From Pseudomonas antarctica (lineage in GTDB: Bacteria; Pseudomonadota; Gammaproteobacteria; Pseudomonadales; Pseudomonadaceae): a stretch of 64,000 nt of DNA. The translations under genes and the position numbers were made by a program. Of the stretch, positions 39,049 through 46,209 are shown in pieces. The stretch is from NCBI RefSeq assembly GCF_001647715.1, contig NZ_CP015600.1, positions 2,108,001-2,172,000 of the forward strand, in the 5' to 3' direction. Within the stretch, counting starts at the first letter, position 1. Each line of letters begins with the position of its first letter. The notes beneath the pieces were generated by a model that worked only from the letters and a program-made list of their open reading frames with translations, did no database searches and was not told where the DNA came from.

Positions 39049-39819
39049 TCAGTCGTAGATGGCTTTCTTTTTCCACTCTGCGTCGGCATCGACTACTTTC
39101 AGGCCTTCGGTCAACTCGTTGACTTCATCCTCGGCGGGCGCGCTGTTGGTCAGCACCGTAGAGTTGGCGCGGGCCAGTTGATTCTCCAGCAATTGCAACT
39201 GCGCGCTATAGAGTACCGGCTCCGGCTGTTTGCGCAGGTACTGTACGCCACGCTCGAACGCCAGGCGTGCCTGGCCAGGCTGGCCTTGTTGCAGGGCGTG
39301 CTGGCCGAGGTTGTTGAAGAACTCGATGTGCAGCAGCACGAGAATATGGCGAATTTCCTTGATCCAGTGCTTGGCCTCGTTGGTCGGCAGGAATCCGTCC
39401 TGGGCGGCACGGGTGACTTGACCGTGGAGGGCTTCCAACAGGAAACGCACATCCTTGGCCTTGGCTTCGGTCTGGATCGGCGCCGGCGGGTTGGCCACCG
39501 GAATCGATTCGCCCTGGCCGATCAGCGCATTCAACTCAGCGATACGGGCCTTGAGCGGCGCGCTGGACTTGTTGAGGTTCAACAGACGCTGGTTGACGTT
39601 GAGCTCCAGGCGGGTCAGCAACAGCTTGAGCTTCGGAGTCATCAACTGGCCGGGGAAGGTCTCGGTAATTTCACCGCAACGACGCAGCCGATCGTTGAGT
39701 TCGATCTCGGTGCGTTTCTTTTCCAGTTTGTTGTTTTCCACCATGTGGTTCATGTAGCCAATGGCGATCAGTATTACGATCCCGGCTACTACCAGCAGGG
39801 TGATCATGAGTGGTGTCAC
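39049..39819 (-). CDS. Membrane-anchored protein of unknown function
   Basis: A 256-residue protein. An N-terminal helix (ITLLVVAGIVILIAIGYM) anchors it, and the rest faces the cytoplasm by the positive-inside rule (KLEKKRTEIE follows). A predicted coiled or helical region (LNDRLRRCGEITETFPGQLM, LLLTRLELNVNQRLLNLNKS) is followed by a TPR-like stretch (HALQQGQPGQARLAFERGVQYLRKQ) and an acidic tail. I do not recognise the family beyond its being common in pseudomonads. It stands alone upstream of a hydrolase and downstream of tRNA genes on the other strand. A role in protein-protein interaction at the membrane is only a guess. Confidence 0.8.
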   Translation of the reverse strand: MTPLMITLLVVAGIVILIAIGYMNHMVENNKLEKKRTEIELNDRLRRCGEITETFPGQLMTPKLKLLLTRLELNVNQRLLNLNKSSAPLKARIAELNALIGQGESIPVANPPAPIQTEAKAKDVRFLLEALHGQVTRAAQDGFLPTNEAKHWIKEIRHILVLLHIEFFNNLGQHALQQGQPGQARLAFERGVQYLRKQPEPVLYSAQLQLLENQLARANSTVLTNSAPAEDEVNELTEGLKVVDADAEWKKKAIYD

Positions 39820-40086
39820 CGGTGTGACCTCTTTATAGGGTTTGTTGTGGAGTGTAGTGACTGGGCCATCCGGCGGATAGGATTGTTCGACCAGTTGCCC
39901 AGGTAGTTTCTTCTATATAGGTAAAGGCGCGCTGGATAGATGCACATTGCCATCATTTGCTGAGGCGAACTATAGCGCCTTGTCGGGCGCCAGAATATAG
40001 GCGTCAAAGCCCGGACGGGCAGATTGCCCGCAAAGGCCTGGAAAGCAGGGCGAAGTCATTGATTTAAATAAATTTATCCTTGGGGG

Positions 40087-40115
40087 TTGACGACCTTTCA
40101 ATCCATCCATAGAAT
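40087..40115 (+). promoter_or_regulatory. Strong sigma-70 promoter for the tRNA cluster
   Basis: TTGACG (40087-40092), a 17-base spacer and TAGAAT (40110-40115), followed by a G+C-rich discriminator GCGCGCC typical of stringently controlled stable-RNA promoters. The region before it (39820-40086) holds no gene; an A+T-rich stretch (ATTTAAATAAATTTA) about 15 bases upstream may act as an UP element. Confidence 0.85.
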
Positions 40116-40177
40116 GCGCGCCACTTACAGCGTAAAGCACACAGCGAAATGCGGTAGGGAGTGAATGTTGTACGTGT

Positions 40178-40253
40178 GTCCCCTTCGTCTAGTGGCCTAG
40201 GACACCGCCCTTTCACGGCGGTAACAGGGGTTCGAGTCCCCTAGGGGACGCCA
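40178..40253 (+). tRNA. tRNA-Glu (anticodon TTC), copy 1
   Basis: A 76-base cloverleaf with acceptor arm GTCCCCT / AGGGGAC, TTC anticodon in the loop CTTTCAC, T arm GGTTCGAGTCC and encoded CCA. Confidence 0.97.
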
Positions 40254-40256
40254 TAT

Positions 40257-40332
<76 letters not shown>

Positions 40333-40437
40333 ATTTACAAGCAGTGTGGCTTTCGGGCGGCACTGAGTGAAACCAGGACCAAGTCTTCGGATGAGGCCTC
40401 TGGGCACTGAAATACACACCATGTGTTTCAGTAGCGT

Positions 40438-40513
40438 GTCCCCTTCGTCTAGTGGCCTAGGACACCGCCCTTTCACGGCGGTAACAGGGGTTCGAGTCCC
40501 CTAGGGGACGCCA
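40438..40513 (+). tRNA. tRNA-Glu (anticodon TTC), copy 2
   Basis: Identical to the copy at 40178, exactly 260 bases further on. It is separated from the first pair by a 105-base spacer with no promoter of its own that I can see, so one transcript probably covers all four tRNAs. Confidence 0.97.
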
Positions 40514-40516
40514 TTT

Positions 40517-40592
<76 letters not shown>

Positions 40593-40601
40593 TATTTAAC
40601 G

Positions 40602-40632
40602 AAAACGCCGATCAGTGATGATCGGCGTTTTT
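40602..40632 (+). terminator. Intrinsic terminator of the tRNA cluster
   Basis: AAAACGCCGATCA / TGATCGGCGTTTT with a GTGA loop and five T. The central 26 bases recur exactly at 42191-42216. Confidence 0.93.
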
Positions 40633-40791
40633 GTGTGTGTTGATTTTTATCCACGGAAACACATCGTGTGTAGGGCGTGTAGTGAAGCGCGTAGGAATAA
40701 TCTGTATTTGATATCGGGTGGGTGTGTACCTGTTCCGTTGTCTCTACTCTGGCCAGCCCGTTCTGCGTGTTCACTTCAGAGAGCTGCCCGG

Positions 40792-42003
40792 ATGTTCCAA
40801 CTCGATTTCTATTCAACCTTGGTCGCCGCCTCGCTGGTGCTGTTACTGGGGCGCTGGCTGGTGGCCCGAATCGGCTTTTTACGTGCCTACAGTATTCCGG
40901 AGCCGGTCGCCGGTGGCCTGTTGATTGCCGCGTTGCTTGTGTTGTTGCGCGCACTGACGGGGGTCGAGGTTCGATTCGATGCGTCATTGCAAGCGCCATT
41001 AATGTTGGCGTTTTTTGCCACCATTGGCCTGAATGCGGACTTTGCCAGCCTGAAAAAAGGCGGACGGGTGTTGGGTCTCTTCCTGTTGGTCGTGACTGCC
41101 CTGCTGGTTGTGCAGAACGCCATGGGCATCGCCCTGGCCACGGCGCTCGGGCTCGACCCGCTCATGGGCTTGCTTGCCGGCTCTGTCACGTTGTCGGGTG
41201 GGCACGGCACCGGAGCCGCATGGGCGGGAGTGTTCAGTGAGAAGTATGGCGTGGCGTCCGCGTCTGAGTTGGCGATCGCGTCGGCGACGTTTGGCTTGGT
41301 ACTGGGTGGCTTGATTGGTGGCCCGGTCGCGCGCTTGCTGATCAAGCGTGTACGCGTGCCGGGTGTTGAGCATTCTCAACCGCGCCTGCCGCAAGGCTTT
41401 GAGCAGCCCGATCAGGAGCGCTTGATTACCCCATTCTCCTTTATTGAGACGCTTGCGCTCCTGGCGATCAGTCTGCAGGTCGGTACGTTTTTGAGTGGTT
41501 TGATTCAAGGTACGGCATTCGAGCTGCCGACTTTTGTGTGTGTGCTGTTCGTTGCAGTGGTAGTGCGCAACGGCTTGTCGGCGCTGGGCTGGCACCAAGT
41601 GTTTGAGCGTGAAGTGTCGGTGCTGGGTAATGTCAGCCTGTCGTTGTTCCTGGCGATGGCCTTGATGTCGCTCAAACTCTGGGACCTGGCGGCGCTGGCG
41701 CTGCCGATTTTCATCCTGTTGGCGGCACAGGCGTTGATGATGGCCCTGTTTGCGATTTTTGTGACGTTCCGGGTCATGGGCAGTCACTACGACGCAGCGG
41801 TGCTGGCGGCAGGGCACTGCGGCTTCGGTTTGGGCGCCACGCCCACTGCGATTGCCAATATGCAGGCGGTGACGCAACGCTTCGGCCCGTCGCCAATCGC
41901 CTTTCTGGTCGTGCCGATGGTGGGTGCGTTCTTTATCGATATCACCAATGCGGTGGTGATCAAGCTGTACCTGGCGCTGCCGTTGTTCGATGTGGTGGGA
42001 TGA
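40792..42003 (+). CDS. gltS: Sodium/glutamate symporter
   Basis: A 403-residue transporter matching E. coli GltS in length (401). Ten or so membrane helices in two inverted halves; signatures SVTLSGGHGTGAAW in the first half and GHCGFGLGATPTAIANMQ in the second, the two re-entrant loops. It imports glutamate with sodium. The frame is open from 40615 across the tRNA terminator, but MFQLDFYSTL at 40792 is the normal start (weak AGAGAG site upstream). It stands alone; a weak hairpin (TCACCCA / TGGGTGA) lies 17 bases after the stop. Confidence 0.94.
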   Translation: MFQLDFYSTLVAASLVLLLGRWLVARIGFLRAYSIPEPVAGGLLIAALLVLLRALTGVEVRFDASLQAPLMLAFFATIGLNADFASLKKGGRVLGLFLLVVTALLVVQNAMGIALATALGLDPLMGLLAGSVTLSGGHGTGAAWAGVFSEKYGVASASELAIASATFGLVLGGLIGGPVARLLIKRVRVPGVEHSQPRLPQGFEQPDQERLITPFSFIETLALLAISLQVGTFLSGLIQGTAFELPTFVCVLFVAVVVRNGLSALGWHQVFEREVSVLGNVSLSLFLAMALMSLKLWDLAALALPIFILLAAQALMMALFAIFVTFRVMGSHYDAAVLAAGHCGFGLGATPTAIANMQAVTQRFGPSPIAFLVVPMVGAFFIDITNAVVIKLYLALPLFDVVG

Positions 42004-42190
42004 GTCCGCGACCTCTCGCTTCACCCAGAAGTTGGGTGAGGATTAAGAACCGCTCCTGCTCGACGGTGACCCGCGCCCGCTGGCATTGCAGTGCTTGAAC
42101 CCCACAGGAAAACCCGTGAACGAGCCGATGCAGTAGGCCCTGCACTGTACTGAATGCCTTTTGGGTCGTTTACAGGGCCGCAATAACAAC

Positions 42191-42216
42191 AACGCCGATC
42201 AGTGATGATCGGCGTT
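42191..42216. repeat. Second copy of the tRNA-terminator hairpin
   Basis: AACGCCGATCA ... TGATCGGCGTT, identical over 26 bases to 40604-40629. On the minus strand it lies 34 bases after the M20 peptidase stop, and on the plus strand it follows gltS. Flanks are CAACAA / TTGTTG, so the stem is extended, but there is no long T run; it probably serves both genes as a weak terminator. Confidence 0.75.
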
Positions 42217-42250
42217 GTTGTGATGACGGCGACAGCCGGTGCTTTGCCAA

Positions 42251-43990
42251 TCAGAGCTTCGGCAATTGCCCGACACGTCCCATCATTTCAGTGACAATCT
42301 GCAGGTCCAGCAGGAACTGGTCGACCGTCTTGAATTCACCGTCCGTATGCCCGGTGTATTTGACCTCCGGCCGCGCCAGGCCGAATTGCACGCCATTGGG
42401 CAGTTCATGCACGGAGGTGGCGCCGGCCGAAGTGCCGAACTTGTGTTCCATGCCCAGGTTTTCGCTGGCCACGGCCAACAAGGCCTTCACCCATTCACCT
42501 TCAGGGTTGCGGTACATCGGCTCGGCGACTGAGTAGGTGAAGTTCACGGCCACGTTGGTTTGCTTGTCCCAGGCGCTGAGTTTGTCGGCAATTTCGGCCT
42601 TGAGCACGGCCGGGGATTTGCCCTTTGGTACGCGCAGGTTCACCGCCAGCTTGAAGGCTTTGTCATCCAGACCGACAAAGGTCAGCGAGGTGGTCAGCGG
42701 CCCCATGAACGCATCGGAGAAGCCGACGCCCAGTTTGCCACCCAGGTAATCCAGGCCCCAGTTGTCAGCGGCGTAACGTGCGGCATCAGTGATGTGGTTG
42801 TGCTTGAGGGCGATCTTGCCGTCGATGCTGTGGATCAGCTCCAACATGCGTGCAACCGGGTTGACGCCCGATTGCGGTTCGGACGAGTGAGCGGACACGC
42901 CGGTGACCGTCAGTTTGACCTGCTTGCCATCGACCTTGGCGTTGACCTCAAAGTCGCCGCCATTACGCTTGGCGTATTCCGCGCCAGCTTTTTGCAGGCT
43001 GGCGGCAAGTTCTGCGGGCGTGTCGCTGACCAGGGTGGCCACCGACACCGACGGAATCTGATTGGTGGCCATGCCGCCGGTCATCGCGATGATTTCCGCG
43101 CCTTTGCCTTCACCCTTGCGCACCGGGAACGTCGCCATGACGGTGCCGTAGCCTTTCTCGGCAATCACCACCGGGTAGCCGCCGTCCAGCGCCAGGTTGT
43201 ATTTGGGCGTTGGGTTATGTTCGAAGTAGTAAGGAATCGCGTCGCCGGACGTTTCCTCGGTGGTGTCCACCAGCAGCTTGAAGTTGCGCGCCAGCGGCAG
43301 CTTCTCTTCCTTGATGACCTTCATTGCATACATGGCCACTACGATGCCGTTTTTGTCATCTTCAGTGCCGCGACCATACATGCGATCGCCGATCAGCGTG
43401 ACCTTGAATGGGTCGAGTTTGGTGCCGTCCTTGAGCACCCAGTTTTCCGGCGTCACCGGTACCACGTCAGCGTGGGCGTGAATGCCGACCACTTCATCGC
43501 CGCTGCCTTCCAGGGAGATTTCGTACACGCGGTTGTCGATGTTCCGGAAGTTCAGGTTGAAGGCCTTGGCCAGGCTCTGAATCTTGTCGGCGATCTTGAG
43601 GAACTCCGGGTTCTTGTACTGCGGCAGGCCGTCGACGTTGAAGGTCGGGATTTCCACCAGCTCGCGCAGGGTTTCGAGGGCTGCTTTGCCGTATTTCACT
43701 CGCGTGTAAATACCCAGCAGGCGATTGATTTCATTTTGCTGGTCGGCGGTCAGGGTTTTATTGGCCAGGAAGGCATTGATGGCCGGCCCGACGTCATCGG
43801 TTTTCGCCAGGTCGCCCTTGGCCAGGGTGCCGAGGAAACCACGAAAATCGGTGACCGATGTTTCGTTGAAACTCTTCAGAATTGTCGCGCTCTGTTCGGC
43901 GGTGATGTTGGCAAATGCCGGTGTGGCGACGGCCGAGAGGCTGGCGGCGAACAGGGTGGCGGCAACCAGTTTTTTAAGGGGAAAGTGCAT
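42251..43990 (-). CDS. Exported M20 family metallopeptidase (dipeptidase)
   Basis: A 579-residue zinc peptidase of the M20/ArgE/DapE family with signal peptide (MHFPLKKLVAATLFAASLSA, cleavage near AFA). Zinc and catalytic residues: HAHADVVPV, GRGTEDDKNG, DTTEETSGD, and a late His in KYTGHTDGE. The N-terminal extension of about 120 residues before the peptidase core is characteristic of the Sapep/PepV-like exported dipeptidases. The frame is open to 44074; ATG 43990 (AAGGA 12 bases before) gives the clean signal peptide, and ATG 44002 is an alternative. Likely periplasmic digestion of peptides, next to a glutamate importer. Confidence 0.9.
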   Translation of the reverse strand: MHFPLKKLVAATLFAASLSAVATPAFANITAEQSATILKSFNETSVTDFRGFLGTLAKGDLAKTDDVGPAINAFLANKTLTADQQNEINRLLGIYTRVKYGKAALETLRELVEIPTFNVDGLPQYKNPEFLKIADKIQSLAKAFNLNFRNIDNRVYEISLEGSGDEVVGIHAHADVVPVTPENWVLKDGTKLDPFKVTLIGDRMYGRGTEDDKNGIVVAMYAMKVIKEEKLPLARNFKLLVDTTEETSGDAIPYYFEHNPTPKYNLALDGGYPVVIAEKGYGTVMATFPVRKGEGKGAEIIAMTGGMATNQIPSVSVATLVSDTPAELAASLQKAGAEYAKRNGGDFEVNAKVDGKQVKLTVTGVSAHSSEPQSGVNPVARMLELIHSIDGKIALKHNHITDAARYAADNWGLDYLGGKLGVGFSDAFMGPLTTSLTFVGLDDKAFKLAVNLRVPKGKSPAVLKAEIADKLSAWDKQTNVAVNFTYSVAEPMYRNPEGEWVKALLAVASENLGMEHKFGTSAGATSVHELPNGVQFGLARPEVKYTGHTDGEFKTVDQFLLDLQIVTEMMGRVGQLPKL

Positions 43991-44048
43991 TGCTGGAGGC
44001 ATTCCTTTGCAGGTAGTAAGTAAGGAGTTTCTGATCAATAAGTCAGAA

Positions 44049-44108
44049 ACATTTCCACACACTACCATCACCAAGGTCGGGAGAGGGAGACCTTGGTGTG
44101 GGAAATGT
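44049..44108. promoter_or_regulatory. Nested inverted repeats upstream of the M20 peptidase gene
   Basis: Inner arms CACCAAGGTC / GACCTTGGTG and outer arms ACATTTCCACA / TGTGGGAAATGT surround a purine-rich centre. It lies about 60 bases before the preferred start, so it could be an operator or a leader hairpin of this gene. On the minus strand no T run follows. Confidence 0.5.
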
Positions 44109-44141
44109 CGTACTTAAATGCCGGGACTGTAGAGATCCAAA

Positions 44142-44231
44142 TGTGGGCGCGGGCGTGCTCGCGAAGGCGGTGTGTCAGTCGAAGCCGGCGGTGACGGGTG
44201 CATCGCTATCGCAGGCAAGCCCGCTCCCACA
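44142..44231. repeat. Chimeric REPIN
   Basis: Left arm TGTGGGCGCGGGCGTGCTCG (GAGCGGGCTTGCTCG type with two changes) and right arm ATCGCAGGCAAGCCCGCTCC (mixed type). It lies between the PLD gene and the M20 gene. Confidence 0.75.
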
Positions 44232-44263
44232 GTGGTGTGGCGGGTGTTGACGCACGTTTCACA

Positions 44264-45481
44264 TCAAGGCTTGCCAGGATGAGGGTCCGGATACTGTGCC
44301 GCTACATCCAATGGCTTGGCATAGGGCCCGTCCCACAACTGTTCATGGAGCTCTCCTACACGCTTGGCCATCGCCGTGTCGTGCATCACCACTTCCAGGT
44401 TGCGCGAGTTATCCAGGTACCCGCCCAGCCAGTTGCTGGTGCCGACCCATGCAACTTGCCCGTCGATTTCCATCGTCTTGCTGTGGATCACCCGCGCATA
44501 AGGGATAAACCCTTGCTCGGCCTCGGGCAGGGTGACGATTTTGATCTCTACATTGGGCAGCACGGCCAGGCTTTTGAGGTAGGGCAGTTCCAGCTTGTCG
44601 GTGTTCCAGTTGGACACCATCAGCTTGACCGCCACCCCTCGCGCTGCCGCAGCACGTACGGCGTTGTCGATCACCGCGTAATACGGACGGGTCCTGTCCG
44701 GTCCGTAGGACAGCGGCGCGTAGTCGAGCAGTTGCACACGCACTTCTTTCTTGGCTTCGCTCAGCAGGCGCGGCAGTTCCAGCTGTGAATCGCCCACGCC
44801 CGGCGGGTTGTAGCGTTGCGGGCTGGCCACCAGATAGTTGCCGGTGCGCGCAGGTGCCTGGCTTGCGGCAGGCAGTGGCACCGGTTGTTTATCTGCCAGG
44901 GCGGCCTGGGCTTGCCAGTCCTGATTGAAGATCGCCTGAACCTGGCTAACCACGGTGGCATCGCTGATGCGCAGCCCGGTCTCGTGGATATGTTCCAGCG
45001 AGCGCCAATCGAAGTTCTGGCTGCCGACAAACGCCTGCTTGCCGTCCACCACCATGTATTTGGCGTGGATGATCCCACCGCTCAGTTGCCCGTACGACAG
45101 CACGCGGAAGGTCAGGTTGGGGATCGCCCGCAAGCGTTCCAGGGTGGACGCTTCCGACAGCCGAATGCCTTTTTCTTCGAGCAAAAAGCGAATTTTCACC
45201 CCGCGTTTGCCGGCAGCTTCCAGGTGTTCGATGACCTTGTCCATCACCGAGCCGGGATGGTCGGCCGCGTAGAACTGGCCGATATCAAGGGTGCTTTTCG
45301 CACCGTCAAACAACTCGATCCACACCGGGCCAGGCTGGCGCAAATCGGCGGTGCCCAATGCGGTGTCCACCGGCACGGTGTGCACCAGTTCAAACCCGGG
45401 AATCGAAAAGTCCGCTTGGGCAAGCGGACTGAGGAGTAGGCCGGTGAGGCCTGCGATACGCAACTTCAGCGATAGGGACAT
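44264..45481 (-). CDS. Exported phospholipase D-like protein
   Basis: A 405-residue PLD-superfamily protein with two HKD motifs: HAKYMVVDG...GSQN and HSKTMEIDG...GTSNW, so both half-sites of the active centre are intact. A signal peptide (residues 1-22, LLLSPLAQA) sends it to the periplasm or beyond. It would hydrolyse phosphodiester bonds (phospholipid or nucleic acid). The frame is open to 45595; MSLSLKLRIAG at 45481 is preferred. It lies only 17 bases after a strong terminator that ends exbB, so its expression probably depends on readthrough from the TonB operon or on a promoter inside exbB. Confidence 0.9.
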   Translation of the reverse strand: MSLSLKLRIAGLTGLLLSPLAQADFSIPGFELVHTVPVDTALGTADLRQPGPVWIELFDGAKSTLDIGQFYAADHPGSVMDKVIEHLEAAGKRGVKIRFLLEEKGIRLSEASTLERLRAIPNLTFRVLSYGQLSGGIIHAKYMVVDGKQAFVGSQNFDWRSLEHIHETGLRISDATVVSQVQAIFNQDWQAQAALADKQPVPLPAASQAPARTGNYLVASPQRYNPPGVGDSQLELPRLLSEAKKEVRVQLLDYAPLSYGPDRTRPYYAVIDNAVRAAAARGVAVKLMVSNWNTDKLELPYLKSLAVLPNVEIKIVTLPEAEQGFIPYARVIHSKTMEIDGQVAWVGTSNWLGGYLDNSRNLEVVMHDTAMAKRVGELHEQLWDGPYAKPLDVAAQYPDPHPGKP

Positions 45482-45497
45482 AGGAGTCTCGGCAGGC

Positions 45498-45530
45498 AAA
45501 AAGAAGGGCGGGCGCCTGCTGCGCACGCCC
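45498..45530 (-). terminator. Intrinsic terminator between exbB and the PLD gene
   Basis: On the minus strand: GGGCG-T-GCGC, five-base loop, GCGC-C-CGCCC, then TTCTTTTT. It starts seven bases after the exbB stop. Confidence 0.8.
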
Positions 45531-45536
45531 TGCAGG

Positions 45537-46184
45537 TCATGCGGTGCGGGTGTGCAACGGGGTCGGCACCAGGTGCGGCACTTCGCCCTGTACACGGGCC
45601 CCGGTGGCGGCGCGGATCAGCAGGATTTTCAGCTGGTCGTTGATGCGCTCCAGGCTGTCCTGGAAGAAGTTGTGGAACACCACGCAGAACAGTGCGATGG
45701 CGATACCCAAGCCCGTGGCGAACAAGGCCGTGCCGATACCACCGGAAATCTGGCCTGGGTCGGACACGCCGGCACTGGCCAGTGCCTTGAAGGTGTCGAT
45801 GATGCCAAGGATGGTGCCCAACAGGCCCAGCAACGGCGCGGCGGTGGTGATGGTTTCGATGATCCACAGGCTGCGCGACAGCGGTGCGCGGGTCTTCAGG
45901 TACTGGGTTTCGATTTCGTCGTCCAGGTCTTTGCGCGAACCATGGGACGCCTTCTGCGCCAGGATCGGCAGCACCATGTTCAGCGGCAGGCTGTCACGAC
46001 GGGTCAGCGCTTGTGGCAGGTCGCGTTCGCTGTGCACGCTGGCGCCCAGCGCTTCGGTCAAGGCCCGCGCCTGGCGGCGTACGTAGGCGAAGTAGATGCC
46101 ACGTTCGATGGTGATGAAAATCGCAATCGCCATCGCGGCATACATCACATAAAAGGTGATTTGGTGAAGCAGGTCCATGTCCAT
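45537..46184 (-). CDS. exbB: ExbB/TolQ family proton-channel protein of a dedicated TonB system
   Basis: A 215-residue MotA/TolQ/ExbB protein: N-terminal helix (about 8-27), cytoplasmic loop with SLPLNMVLPILAQ, then the two conserved helices (IIETITTAAPLLGLLGTILGIIDTFKAL and GTALFATGLGIAIALFCVVFHNFF). It forms the proton channel with ExbD that powers TonB in the inner membrane. The frame extends to 46277 inside the receptor gene, but ATG 46184 has AGAGG upstream. It lies downstream of the receptor, an unusual order (exbD-tonB-receptor-exbB). Confidence 0.92.
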   Translation of the reverse strand: MDMDLLHQITFYVMYAAMAIAIFITIERGIYFAYVRRQARALTEALGASVHSERDLPQALTRRDSLPLNMVLPILAQKASHGSRKDLDDEIETQYLKTRAPLSRSLWIIETITTAAPLLGLLGTILGIIDTFKALASAGVSDPGQISGGIGTALFATGLGIAIALFCVVFHNFFQDSLERINDQLKILLIRAATGARVQGEVPHLVPTPLHTRTA

Positions 46185-46209
46185 GAGTGTTGTCCTCTCA
46201 GGTGAATAA

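Noticed and set aside
41960..42145. A 61-codon minus-strand frame after gltS
   Set aside because: It overlaps the end of gltS, has no ribosome-binding site and matches no family I know; probably chance.
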